From contig NZ_CP146614.1 of NCBI RefSeq assembly GCF_037094685.1, forward strand, positions 372,001 to 436,000: a stretch of 64,000 bases of DNA. The letters run 5' to 3'. Position numbers and translations under genes: made by a program. Below, piece after piece: positions 17,713-25,235 of this stretch. Position 1 is the stretch's first letter. Each line of letters begins with the position of its first letter. Origin of the DNA: Massilia sp. METH4. GTDB taxonomy: Bacteria > Pseudomonadota > Gammaproteobacteria > Burkholderiales > Burkholderiaceae_D. The notes under the pieces were generated by a model. The model did no database searches, was not told the origin of the DNA, and worked only from the letters and a program-made list of their open reading frames with translations.

Positions 17713-18129
17713 TTACTGGCCCTGGATGGCCGTGAGCAGGCCCTTGATCTGGCTGTTGATGAAATTTACGCCCGCCTCGTAGCGCAGCGCGTTGTCGGCG
17801 AACTGGTTGCGTTCCACGTCCATGTCCACCGTATTGCCGTCCACGGCACCCTGCACCACGCCGCGGTACAGCAGCGGCGTGCCGTCGGCCAGCGTGCTGC
17901 CGTCCGGCGCCGGGGTCGGGAAGTGGCGCGCCGCGGTCGTCTTCAGCGTGCCGTTCGCGTTCGTATTGGCCAGCGCGTTCTGCAGGGCGCTCGTGAAGTC
18001 GATATCGCGTGCCTTGTAGTTCGGCGTGTCGGCATTGGCGATATTGGACGCCAACACGCTCTGGCGCGTGGAGCGCAGGCTCAGGGCCAGTTCGTTGAAG
18101 CGCAGGTGATTGTCGAGTTTTCCCAGCAT
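17713..18129 (-). CDS. flgB: Flagellar proximal rod protein FlgB
   Basis: FlgB is the first rod subunit and opens the flg operon. The 138-residue product contains SVLASNIANADTPNYKARDI, the rod-family N-terminal motif, and ends GVNFINSQIKGLLTAIQGQ. It is divergent from flgA, and the 151 bases between them should hold the class II promoters; I saw no unambiguous promoter there. Confidence 0.96.
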   Translation of the reverse strand: MLGKLDNHLRFNELALSLRSTRQSVLASNIANADTPNYKARDIDFTSALQNALANTNANGTLKTTAARHFPTPAPDGSTLADGTPLLYRGVVQGAVDGNTVDMDVERNQFADNALRYEAGVNFINSQIKGLLTAIQGQ

Positions 18130-18280
18130 GACGGCATCCTTCCATCGGTGACAGATGCCATGTTACGGATGCTGTACGGCAAATGATCGGGGAATAAGCA
18201 CGGACTTTGCCACGCTGTTCGCCGCTTTCGCCGCGGCGCGCGCGCGTAAGATGGCGGCATCACAGCACCACGGACGTACC

Positions 18281-18982
18281 ATGAAATCGCTGCCCCTCGC
18301 TCTTGCTTCCACCGCCCTGGCCTCGCTCGCCATGTTGGCGCCGGCCGCCCATGCGGCGGCCATGGACCCGGCCGCGATCAAGCGCACGGTCGACCAGTTC
18401 CTGCAAGTGCAAAGCGCCGGGCTGCCCGGCAAAGTCACCATCACCGTCGGCAATGTCGATACGCGCATGACGCTGGCTCACTGCCCAGCCCCGGAGGCAT
18501 TCCTGATGCCCGGCACAAAGGCGTGGGGAAAAACCACGGTGGGCGTGCGCTGTGCTGCACCGTCGGCCTGGACCGTGTATATTCAGGCGAACGTTTCGGT
18601 GCTGGGTAATTACATCGCCGCGGCCGCGCCCCTGCCACAGGGCCAGCCCATCCTGGAGTCGCAACTGGCGACGCAGCAGGGCGACCTGACGACGTTGCCA
18701 GCCAGCATCGCCACGGACAAGGCGCAAGTGATCGGGCGCAGCAGCAATGTTTCGATTTCGGCAGGCACGCCGGTCAGGCTCGATACGCTGCGCAGCCAGC
18801 CCGTGGTACTCAACGGGCAGATGGTGAAGCTGGTCACGACCGGCTCGGGCTTCCGGATCACCGCAGAAGGCAAGGCGATCGCCAATGCCGCCGAGGGCCA
18901 GGTCGTGCAGGTACGCACGACAGGCGGGCGCAGCGTTTCAGGGATTGCCCGGGCGGGCGGGCAGGTCGAGGTGGCGTTCTGA
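18281..18982 (+). CDS. flgA: Flagellar P-ring assembly chaperone FlgA
   Basis: FlgA is a periplasmic chaperone for P-ring (FlgI) assembly. The 233-residue precursor has a signal peptide (MKSLPLALASTALASLAMLA, cleavage near AHAAA). Its SAF-type domain contains RSSNVSISAGTPVRLDTLR and the typical end QVVQVRTTGGRSVSGIAR. The frame is open from 18155, but the ATG at 18281 opens the signal peptide and is chosen. It is transcribed divergently from flgB, and flgMN follow. Confidence 0.95.
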   Translation: MKSLPLALASTALASLAMLAPAAHAAAMDPAAIKRTVDQFLQVQSAGLPGKVTITVGNVDTRMTLAHCPAPEAFLMPGTKAWGKTTVGVRCAAPSAWTVYIQANVSVLGNYIAAAAPLPQGQPILESQLATQQGDLTTLPASIATDKAQVIGRSSNVSISAGTPVRLDTLRSQPVVLNGQMVKLVTTGSGFRITAEGKAIANAAEGQVVQVRTTGGRSVSGIARAGGQVEVAF

Positions 18983-19039
18983 AACGGGGCGGCGCAACGA
19001 TTGCCACACTGATTGATCCAAATTTGCGGCGCGCCACGC

Positions 19040-19066
19040 TAAAGTTTGCAATGGCGCAGCCGTTAA
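19040..19066 (+). promoter_or_regulatory. Sigma-28 (FliA)-type promoter of flgM-flgN
   Basis: TAAAGTTT at 19040-19047, an 11-base spacer, then GCCGTTAA at 19059-19066. The known FliA consensus is TAAAGTTT-N11-GCCGATAA, so the -35 element is perfect and the -10 element has one mismatch. The site is about 70 bases in front of the flgM GTG start. In enterics flgMN also has a late FliA-dependent promoter, which gives negative feedback through the anti-sigma factor FlgM; the same is inferred here. Confidence 0.88.
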
Positions 19067-19138
19067 GAAACTCGTGCATTGGTAAAAAGCGCGGAGTACA
19101 CGGATCTGTGCCGGCTCCCACCAGACGAGGAAGATGCT

Positions 19139-19444
19139 GTGAAAATCAACGATTCAGTAAAGAATACGGGCTTGCCGGCGACCGCGACGTCGACCACGAG
19201 CAATGCCCGCAACGCCGAGAAAGCGGCGGAAACAGCTTCCACGCAAGCAGGTTCGGAAAGCGTCAAGCTGTCCGCCCAGGGCCAGGCCATGGCCACGAGC
19301 AGCAACGGCGGCGTCTTCGACACGAAGAAAGTGGAACGTATCAAGCTGGCCATCGCCGATGGCCAGTTCCAGGTCAATTCGGAGAAAGTGGCGGACGGCC
19401 TGCTGGACACGGTCAAGGATCTGCTGCATTCCCGCCAACGTTAA
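19139..19444 (+). CDS. flgM: Anti-sigma-28 factor FlgM
   Basis: FlgM holds FliA inactive until hook completion, when it is exported. The 101-residue product starts with a GTG (VKINDSVKNTG) placed 7 bases after a GAGGA ribosome-binding site at 19127-19131; the frame is open further upstream but without a comparable site. The N-terminal half is Ala/Thr/Ser-rich and disordered. The C-terminal half, FDTKKVERIKLAIADGQFQV with NSEKVADGLLDTVKDLL, is the sigma-binding part. A sigma-28 promoter lies upstream and flgN follows after 9 bases. Confidence 0.94.
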   Translation: MKINDSVKNTGLPATATSTTSNARNAEKAAETASTQAGSESVKLSAQGQAMATSSNGGVFDTKKVERIKLAIADGQFQVNSEKVADGLLDTVKDLLHSRQR

Positions 19445-19453
19445 GGCAACACC

Positions 19454-19921
19454 ATGCATGACGGCGCCCCCGTATCGATGCTGCTGGAAGAGCAGCATTT
19501 GCTGACCGACCTGCTCGGCCTCCTGAAGGAAGAGCAGCAATCCCTGGTGGCGGCCGACATCGACAGGCTCACCGCGCTGACACCCCGTAAAGCCGAGGTG
19601 ATCAACCGCATGGGCGCACTCGCCGCGGAGCGCCATGCGGCGCTGGGCCAGGCGGGCTTCGAGCCGCACGAGGCAGGCATGGAAGAGTGGTTGTGCGCCC
19701 ACGGCTCGCCGGACGACAAGGCGCTGTGGAACGACGTGCTCGCGCACACGCGCGAGGCGAAGGAATTGAACCGGCTGAACGGCACGCTGATCAACAAGCA
19801 GCTGTCGCATACCCAGGGCGCCCTGCAAGCCCTGCGGCCACCGAGCCCGGGCGGCAATGTCTACGGGCCGAGCGGCTTGACCACCACGACCACGACGTCG
19901 CGCGGGTTCCTGGCAGGCTGA
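19454..19921 (+). CDS. flgN: Flagellar export chaperone FlgN
   Basis: FlgN is the cytoplasmic chaperone of the hook-junction proteins FlgK and FlgL. The 155-residue product is mainly helical (LLEEQHLLTDLLGLLKEEQQ, then a long central helix pair). It has the conserved NRLNGTLINKQLSHTQGAL segment and a short disordered tail with GLTTTTTTSRGFLAG. It sits directly after flgM, as expected. A hairpin-repeat pair lies downstream between it and motD. Confidence 0.92.
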   Translation: MHDGAPVSMLLEEQHLLTDLLGLLKEEQQSLVAADIDRLTALTPRKAEVINRMGALAAERHAALGQAGFEPHEAGMEEWLCAHGSPDDKALWNDVLAHTREAKELNRLNGTLINKQLSHTQGALQALRPPSPGGNVYGPSGLTTTTTTSRGFLAG

Positions 19922-19942
19922 CTAGTTGGCTCAAAAGAAAAC

Positions 19943-19987
19943 CGGTGTCAGACACCATTTCCCCGAGGGAAATAGTGTCTGACACCG
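19943..19987. terminator. Hairpin of the GGTGTC/GACACC repeat family after flgN
   Basis: The left arm CGGTGTCAGACAC (19943-19955) pairs with GTGTCTGACACCG (19975-19987), and inside it ATTTCC pairs with GGAAAT. It is placed between the converging genes flgN and motD, where a bidirectional terminator is expected. It belongs to the family seen again downstream of flhF and of the response regulator at 60223. No U-run follows, so a terminator role is inferred. Confidence 0.6.
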
Positions 19988-20022
19988 ATGCGCAAGCCGC
20001 AGTTGCTGAAGCATGAAATGAC

Positions 20023-20063
20023 GGTGTCGGGCATATTTTTCGCAGAAAAATGTGCGCGACACT
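20023..20063. terminator. Second hairpin of the same repeat family, before the motD stop
   Basis: The arms GTGTCG...TTTTTC and GAAAAA...CGACAC face each other around a short GCA loop, seven bases from the motD stop codon. The inner T-run and A-run give U-tracts on both strands, so it could end motD transcripts from the right and flgN transcripts from the left. Pairing is less perfect than in the neighbouring copy. Confidence 0.55.
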
Positions 20064-20069
20064 GGTTTT

Positions 20070-20855
20070 CTATTGAGGTGCCGGCCCCGCCGGCTCCGTC
20101 GGAATCTCCGTCTCCGTATCCGGCAACGTCGACAAGATGGTGATCGCCACGCGCCGGTTGCGCGCCCGCCCGATCGGGTCTTCGTTCGAGGCCACCGGAT
20201 GGTTCGACGCGTGGCCGACGGCCGTCAGGCGCGTCGGCGCGACGCCGGATTCGATGAACAGCCGCACCACCGTGGCGGCGCGCATCGACGACAATTCCCA
20301 GTTCGACGGATAGATATTGCGCACGGGCTGGTCGTCCGTATGGCCTTCCACCTGGATCGCGTGCGGGTCGTTCTTCAGCACCTCGGCCACGGCGGTCAGC
20401 GCTTCCTGCGATTCCGGCGTCAGCCGCGCCTCGGCCGGGTCGAACAGCACACTGGCATTGATTTCCACGGACACGCCACGGCTGTTCTGCGTCACGCGCA
20501 CCTTGCCTTCCTTGACCAGCGGCGCCATCGTCGATTGAAGGTCCTGGGCCAGTTTGGTGAGCGAGGCGCGCTCCTGCCGCATCATTTCCTGCCGCTTCTT
20601 CAGGTTCGGGTTCGGGATCGGCTGGTTCAGCACTTCCGTATTCGGCTTGACGTTGGCACCCTGCCCGCCCAGCGCCTCGCCCAGCGCATCGGAAAATATC
20701 CGGTACTTGCCGATGTTCACCGACGAGATCGCGTACATCACCACGAAGAACGCGAACAGCAGCGTGATGAAATCCGAGTACGAGATCAGCCAGCGCTCGT
20801 GGTTTTCCGGCTCTTCATCGAACGGGCGGCGCGCGCGGCGGTACTGGAAGCTCAT
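20070..20855 (-). CDS. motD: Flagellar stator protein MotD (MotB family)
   Basis: MotD is the peptidoglycan-anchoring stator subunit that pairs with MotC. The 261-residue product has a short cytoplasmic N-terminus and one membrane helix beginning SYSDFITLLFAFFVVMYA. Asp28 there is the proton-binding residue of the family. The C-terminal OmpA-like domain (about 125-245) contains IQVEGHTDDQPVRN and NRRVAITIL. The MotD name follows from length, sequence style and its partner MotC after fliA; a MotB label would also be defensible. Confidence 0.93.
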   Translation of the reverse strand: MSFQYRRARRPFDEEPENHERWLISYSDFITLLFAFFVVMYAISSVNIGKYRIFSDALGEALGGQGANVKPNTEVLNQPIPNPNLKKRQEMMRQERASLTKLAQDLQSTMAPLVKEGKVRVTQNSRGVSVEINASVLFDPAEARLTPESQEALTAVAEVLKNDPHAIQVEGHTDDQPVRNIYPSNWELSSMRAATVVRLFIESGVAPTRLTAVGHASNHPVASNEDPIGRARNRRVAITILSTLPDTETEIPTEPAGPAPQ

Positions 20856-20857
20856 GG

Positions 20858-21021
20858 TTAGTGTCCTAAATCCCAGATTCGTTGAATAAATCCGACGAGA
20901 ATCGGCCCGATACTGCGTTGAAAATGCACGGAAAGGCCACGGCCTTGCCGTGCATTTCCGCCTTGTCTCGAACCGATTTCGTCAAATGTATCTTCAACGA
21001 ACTTGTGATTCAGGACACTAA
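20858..21021. repeat. 164-base imperfect palindrome between motC and motD
   Basis: The whole motC-motD gap is one long inverted repeat. The left arm begins TTAGTGTCCTAAATC (20858) and the right arm ends GATTCAGGACACTAA (21021). Both contain TTCGTTGAA or its complement and then an ATGCACGG/CCGTGCAT block. The centre is TGCACGGAAAGGCC (20925-20938), AC, GGCCTTGCCGTGCA (20941-20954). By eye each 80-base arm matches the other at roughly three quarters of positions. The right end overlaps the motC stop codon. In RNA it would form a long stem between the two stator cistrons. Confidence 0.8.
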
Positions 21022-21764
21022 TACTCCTGCATCAGCGTGGAGATCCGCTCGTCCATGATGCGCGAGAAGTCGCCGCTGGCGATGTCGTGGAACACCGCGG
21101 CGGCGATTTCCTGCTGGTGCACCTGGGCGGTGACGATGTTCTTCAGCTTGTTGGCGATCGGGTAGAAGAACAGGTTCGCCAGACCCACGCCATAGATCGT
21201 GGAGACGAACGCCACGGCGATGCCCGGCCCCAGCCGCGACGGGTCCTGCAGGTTTTCCATCACGTGGATCAGCCCCAGCACGGCGCCCAGGATGCCGATC
21301 GTGGGCGAATAGCCGGCCGCCGATTCCCAGATGCGCACCGCCTGGCGCTGCGCCGTTTCATAGGCCGTGATTTCGGTATCGAGCAGCTGGCGCAGCTTGT
21401 CGGGGTTGATGCCGTCAATGATCATGCGCAGGCCCTTGGCCAGGAACACGTCGCGCGCGCTGTTCATGTGGCGCTCCAGCGCCAGCGGGCCTTCGCGGCG
21501 CACGGTCTGGTTCCAGGCCTGGATGTCGCGGGCCAGCAGGATGCGGCTGTCCGGCGGCGGCCGGAAGACCCAGCGCGTCATCTGGATACCGCGCTTGAGG
21601 GTGGCCGGCCGCGTTTGCAGCAGCACGGCACCGAAGGTGCCGATGACCACGATCGCGAATGCCGCCGGCTGGATCAGCGACGAGGGGTTACCGCCTTCGA
21701 GTGCCTGGCCCACGATCAGCCCGGCCAGCGCCAGCAGGAGCCCCGCTACGCTGGACCAGTCCAT
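21018..21764 (-). CDS. motC: Flagellar stator protein MotC (MotA family)
   Basis: MotC is the proton-channel stator subunit that works with MotD. The 248-residue product starts MDWSSVAGLLLALAGLIVGQ and has four membrane segments (about 5-25, 32-50, 150-170, 180-200). The large cytoplasmic loop carries charged residues, and the conserved SPTIGILGAVLGLIHVMENL segment is present. Its start lies inside the last 19 bases of fliA, suggesting coupling. A large palindrome separates it from motD. Confidence 0.95.
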   Translation of the reverse strand: MDWSSVAGLLLALAGLIVGQALEGGNPSSLIQPAAFAIVVIGTFGAVLLQTRPATLKRGIQMTRWVFRPPPDSRILLARDIQAWNQTVRREGPLALERHMNSARDVFLAKGLRMIIDGINPDKLRQLLDTEITAYETAQRQAVRIWESAAGYSPTIGILGAVLGLIHVMENLQDPSRLGPGIAVAFVSTIYGVGLANLFFYPIANKLKNIVTAQVHQQEIAAAVFHDIASGDFSRIMDERISTLMQEY

Positions 21765-22477
21765 GCACCCTCCCGCAATGTGGCGCGCAGCCGGGACACC
21801 GCCTGGGTATGCAACTGCGAGACACGTGATTCGGAAACGCCCATGACGGCGCCGATTTCCTTCAGGTTCAATTCTTCTTCGTAGTACAGGCCCATCAACA
21901 GTTTCTCGCGGGGCGGCAATACATCGATGGCATTGATGACGGCCTGGCGGAAATTGGTGTCCATGAGGGCGCGCAGCGGGTCTGCCTCTTCGTCGTGCGC
22001 GTAGCGGTCGAGGAAGCTGCCATCGCCCTCTTCATCCTTGAAGTCTTCGTAGTACAGGAGCTGGTGGCCGCCGCCCTCGCCCAGCATCTGCTGGTAATCC
22101 TCGAGGGACAGCTTGAGGGACTTGGCCACCTCGGATTCCGATGGCGGCCGGCCCAGCTTCTGCTGCAGCACCGACATGGCGTTCTCGACCTTGCGCATGT
22201 CCTGCCGCAGCGTGCGGGGCATCCAGTCGCTGCTGCGCAATTCGTCGAGCATGGCGCCCCGGATGCGCATCACCGCATAGGTTTCGAACTGGGCGCCGTG
22301 CGTTTCCTCGTAGCGGTTGATCGCGTCGAGCAGGCCGATCATGCCCGCCTGTACCAGGTCATCCACTTCCACGCTGGGCGGCAACTTTGCCTTCATGTGG
22401 TGAGCAAGGCGCTTCACGAGGGGCATATGCTCCGACAGCAGCGAATCCTTGTTCACCTTCCCTTTGACCGTGTACAT
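21746..22477 (-). CDS. fliA: Flagellar sigma factor FliA (sigma-28)
   Basis: FliA directs RNA polymerase to late flagellar promoters such as those at 10480 and 19040. The 243-residue product contains region 2 (DDLVQAGMIGLLDAINRYEE, then FETYAVMRIRGAMLDELR) and region 4 with LPPREKLLMGLYYEEELNL. The helix-turn-helix reads KEIGAVMGVSESRVSQLHTQ. Size is standard for the family. It lies between flhG and motC in a leftward operon; FlgM is its inhibitor. Confidence 0.97.
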   Translation of the reverse strand: MYTVKGKVNKDSLLSEHMPLVKRLAHHMKAKLPPSVEVDDLVQAGMIGLLDAINRYEETHGAQFETYAVMRIRGAMLDELRSSDWMPRTLRQDMRKVENAMSVLQQKLGRPPSESEVAKSLKLSLEDYQQMLGEGGGHQLLYYEDFKDEEGDGSFLDRYAHDEEADPLRALMDTNFRQAVINAIDVLPPREKLLMGLYYEEELNLKEIGAVMGVSESRVSQLHTQAVSRLRATLREGAWTGPA

Positions 22478-22492
22478 AAATCTCTATTCTTT

Positions 22493-23317
22493 TCAGTGCT
22501 GCATGGTGTGGCCGCCCCCTGCAATCTGCGCCGGCGCGGCCAGCGCAAACCGCCCCGCCAGTTGACGAAACGCTACCGAGGCGCCAGCCAGCGGAAACGC
22601 GTCCACCACGGCGCGACCCAGGCGCGCCGCGCGGTGCAGATACTCATCGGCCGGCACTGACCCCATCGAAACGAGATTCACTGCCAGGTAACGGCTTGCC
22701 GCCTGTGCCATATTATCGTAAACGACCCGGGCCTCCTTTTCGGAAGCACCCGTGACGACGATGCCGAACGGCCGCCGCCCCAGCTCATGGTTCAGGCGCT
22801 TGATCATCATGTAGGCATTGGTGATCGAGGTGGCACTGTTCGATACCTGGACCACGATTTCCGAGCTGGCCATCACCGGTACCGGGAACGCTTCGCCATC
22901 GAATTCGCCGTCGACGAGCACGATGCCGGCCTGCGCCGCCAGCACGTCGAACGCCTTGGCGAGGCGGCGCGCTTCCTGCGGGCCGCTCTTCGGTTCGCCG
23001 CGCGTCATGGACACCACATTGAAGCCCTGCGGCACCGCGTGGATGACTTCGTTCAGCGCGCATTCCTGGCGCGCCACGTTGAGTAGGCTAGCGCCATTGT
23101 CCACGCCGAGGCGTGAAGCCACGCCATGCGCGCTGGCGCAGGCATCGACCACCACCACGTCGTTGCCGGCCCGTGCCAGCGAGGCGCCCAGGTTGACGAG
23201 CATGGCGCCCTTGTCGTCTTGCGGCGTCGCGGAAAGGAAGGTGACGATGCGGGGCCGCGGCGGGCCCGCCAGCATGCGGCGCAGTCCCTCCGCCTGATCG
23301 AAGTTGAAGTTACCCAA
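22493..23317 (-). CDS. flhG: FlhG/FleN-like flagellar number regulator with altered Walker A motif
   Basis: FlhG is a MinD-type ATPase that limits flagellar number together with FlhF. The product, about 275 residues, has a ParA/MinD fold pattern with the strand VVVVDACAS and a FlhG-like end. The nucleotide loop, normally KGGVGKT, here reads ATPQDDKGA; the lysine aligned with the catalytic one is kept, but the Gly-rich loop and the following Thr are not. A TTG at 23317 with GAGG in front is preferred (MGNFNFDQAEGLRRML). The ATG at 23338, adding seven residues and overlapping flhF, is the alternative. Confidence 0.87.
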   Translation of the reverse strand: MGNFNFDQAEGLRRMLAGPPRPRIVTFLSATPQDDKGAMLVNLGASLARAGNDVVVVDACASAHGVASRLGVDNGASLLNVARQECALNEVIHAVPQGFNVVSMTRGEPKSGPQEARRLAKAFDVLAAQAGIVLVDGEFDGEAFPVPVMASSEIVVQVSNSATSITNAYMMIKRLNHELGRRPFGIVVTGASEKEARVVYDNMAQAASRYLAVNLVSMGSVPADEYLHRAARLGRAVVDAFPLAGASVAFRQLAGRFALAAPAQIAGGGHTMQH

Positions 23318-24722
23318 GGTGCACCTCGCGCATTGCATCGTTGCCGGCGGCCGCCATCAGCATCGGCAGGTCGCCGTCCGAAAATTGGTTGGTATCCTTC
23401 TTCAGCCGGAACGCGCGCTCCACGAGCTCGGCCGGCTGGGCCAGGTGCAGGTCTTCCGGCACGCGCTGGCCATTCGACACATAGAACAGTTGCAGCTTCT
23501 GGCGGATCACCACGTCGAGCACATTGCCCAGCGAGGCGGCCTCGTCCAGCTTGGTGATGATGCTGCCGGCCAGGCCACTGCCCTGGTAGGCGCGCACGAC
23601 CTCGGTCAGCGTTTCCTGGGTAGACGTGGCGTTCAGGCACAGCAGCCGCTTGACGTCGACATCGGTGCCTTGCAGCATCGCTACCTGCTCGGTGACCATC
23701 TGGTCGCGCTGGCTGACGCCGACCGTGTCGATCAGCACCGTGTGCTTGTTGCGCAGCTCCTTCAGGGCGATGCGCAGATCGGCCTCATCCTTGACCGAAT
23801 GTACCATCACGCCGAGGATCTTGCCGTAAATGCGCAGCTGTTCGTGCGCGCCGATACGGTAGGCGTCGGTGGTGATCAGCGCCAGCTTTTCCGGGCCATG
23901 GCGCATCACGCAGCGGGCCGCCAGTTTCGCCGTGCTGGTGGTCTTGCCGACACCCGTCGGGCCCACCAGCGCGAACACGCCGCCGCGCTCGATCAGCGCG
24001 TCTTCGTTGGCGATGGCGGCGATGTTCCGCGCCAGCACGCTACGGATCCAGCGCAGCGCCTCATCGGCGCCACGGCCGGCGGGCAGCTTGTCGATCAGGC
24101 GGCGCGCCAGCGTGGTGGAGAAGCCGGCAGCGAGCAACTCGCGCAGCACGGCGCCCTTGTGCGGCTCGCGCTGCTGCGCGCTGCCCCACGACAATTCGGC
24201 CAGCTGGGTTTCCATCATGCCGCGCATGGCGCGCAGCTCGCTCATCATGCCGTGCATCTCGGCGGCGGCATTGGCCTTGGCGGAAGTGACGGCCTCGGCG
24301 ACCAGCGCCGTAATGCTCGCCATGTCCAGCGCCGGCTGCACCGGTTGCGGCGCGGCCTGCATCGCCTGGGCGAACGGGGCGCGCGCCATCGGCGCGGCTG
24401 CCGCCGGGCTCGGGCGCGGAGCCATCACGGGCTCCGGCGCGGGCCGGCTCATCGGCGCGGCGGGACGTGCAGCAAACGATGCCTGTGGGCGCGGCGCCGG
24501 CGCGGCGGCAAAGCCGTCGTCCAGCTCCAGGTGCGGCGCTGCCGGCGGCGCATCGTCCACCGGGCTGGCCAGCGAGGCGGCGTCGTCGTTGGCCAAGGCC
24601 AGGATCTCGACCACGCCATCCATCGGGCGGTTCGACAGGATCACCGCATCCGGCCCCAGCGCTTCGCGCACCTTCCGCAGCGCCTCACGCGACGTGGGCG
24701 CGGTAAATTTCTTGACGTTCAT
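23310..24722 (-). CDS. flhF: SRP-like GTPase FlhF, flagellar placement
   Basis: FlhF recruits early flagellar components to the cell pole. The 470-residue product has the N-terminal FlhF domain (MNVKKFTAPTSREALRKVRE), an Ala/Pro-rich basic linker (about 70-140), and the NG GTPase domain. The domain has P-loop LVGPTGVGKTTSTAKL near residue 253, then ALITTDAYRIGAHEQL and VLIDTVGVSQRDQM. All motifs are intact, in contrast to the neighbouring FlhG. Polar flagellation is inferred. The gene lies 491 bases downstream of flhA, the gap being filled by repeats. Confidence 0.96.
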   Translation of the reverse strand: MNVKKFTAPTSREALRKVREALGPDAVILSNRPMDGVVEILALANDDAASLASPVDDAPPAAPHLELDDGFAAAPAPRPQASFAARPAAPMSRPAPEPVMAPRPSPAAAAPMARAPFAQAMQAAPQPVQPALDMASITALVAEAVTSAKANAAAEMHGMMSELRAMRGMMETQLAELSWGSAQQREPHKGAVLRELLAAGFSTTLARRLIDKLPAGRGADEALRWIRSVLARNIAAIANEDALIERGGVFALVGPTGVGKTTSTAKLAARCVMRHGPEKLALITTDAYRIGAHEQLRIYGKILGVMVHSVKDEADLRIALKELRNKHTVLIDTVGVSQRDQMVTEQVAMLQGTDVDVKRLLCLNATSTQETLTEVVRAYQGSGLAGSIITKLDEAASLGNVLDVVIRQKLQLFYVSNGQRVPEDLHLAQPAELVERAFRLKKDTNQFSDGDLPMLMAAAGNDAMREVHLG

Positions 24723-24881
24723 TGCTGCTCCTGTTCGCCATGCACAGAGTTTTCTTGATGGTGAAATTATTGACGATGCCGTGGAGAAAGCATCGGGGGA
24801 ACAGGCGGGGAAAAGGGGTGTAATTCAAGAAGAGGCCAGCGGCGCTGGCGCGCTTGGTGTCATACACCATTTTCCTTCGGA

Positions 24882-25024
24882 GGTGTTCTCTTCCGGAGTC
24901 CGGGACCGGCGAGCCGTAGCGGTTGCGTTGCAGACCGGCCGGGAAAACCGGTGTCGCACACCTTTTCCTGCGGAAAAGAGGTGCGACACCGAGCGTGGCG
25001 GATCGGGTGTTACCGACCAGCGCC
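24882..25024. repeat. Direct repeat, copy 1 (contains flhA tail remnant)
   Basis: The copy begins GGTGTTCTCTTCCGGAGTCC, runs through a hairpin, and ends GTGTTACCGACCAGCGCC. The same string with few changes recurs at 25091-25235, where its end is the true flhA stop region. The last 25 or so bases of this copy are therefore a detached remnant of the flhA 3' end. Confidence 0.85.
24949..24991. repeat. Hairpin repeat inside direct repeat copy 1
   Basis: Arms CGGTGTCGCACACC and GGTGCGACACCG are inverted, with TTTTCC facing GGAAAA inside. One or two bases near the loop are unpaired, making this a slightly decayed copy of the family. Confidence 0.75.
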
Positions 25025-25047
25025 GGCCAGCAACGCCTGATACGTCT

Positions 25048-25090
25048 GGTGTCGTACACCATTTTCTTACGGAAAATGGTGTACGACACC
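25048..25090. repeat. Perfect 19-bp hairpin repeat
   Basis: GGTGTCGTACACCATTTTC (25048-25066) and its exact reverse complement (25072-25090) flank the loop TTACG. This is the most regular member of the family in the window. Confidence 0.9.
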
Positions 25091-25235
25091 GGTGTTCTCA
25101 TCCGGAGTCCGGGACCGGCGAGCCGTAGCGGTTGCGCTGCAGACTCCGGCCGGGAAAACCGGTGCCGCACACCTTTTCCGCAGGAAAAGGTGTGCGGCAC
25201 CAAGCGTGGCGGATCAGGTGTTACCGACCAGCGCC
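25091..25235. repeat. Direct repeat, copy 2 (includes the real flhA 3' end)
   Basis: This is the partner of 24882-25024. It begins GGTGTTCTCATCCGGAGTCC and continues through a perfect hairpin into the last codons of flhA. Differences from copy 1 are a few substitutions and two or three small indels. Confidence 0.85.
25161..25201. terminator. Perfect 19-bp hairpin just downstream of flhA
   Basis: GGTGCCGCACACCTTTTCC (25161-25179), loop GCA, and the exact complement (25183-25201). It ends 13 bases past the flhA stop and has T-runs in the stem. It could therefore act as a terminator or 3'-end stabiliser for the flhBA transcript. The CC/GG change from the other copies is matched on both arms, so pairing has been kept. 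Confidence 0.65.

Larger units (their letters stand above)
24723..25213. repeat. Repeat-rich gap between flhF and flhA
   Basis: No gene is visible here. The gap contains one half copy (about 24856-24875) and three full hairpins of the GGTGTC/GACACC family, arranged within a tandem duplication of roughly 145 bases. The duplicated unit includes a copy of the last bases of flhA, so the extra material arose by duplication of the flhA 3' end and its trailing hairpin. Confidence 0.85.

Noticed and set aside
18196..18212. GG-N10-GC pattern (TGGCAAAGTCCGTGCTT) on the minus strand upstream of flgB, resembling a sigma-54 promoter
   Set aside because: The spacing fits but the flanking bases are a weak match and betaproteobacteria of this type usually control flgB through FlhDC and sigma-70. 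Not reported as a promoter.
19013..19026. TTGATCCAAATTTG, half match to an FNR box upstream of flgM
   Set aside because: Only the left half is conserved; the right half is degenerate, unlike the perfect box at 58862.
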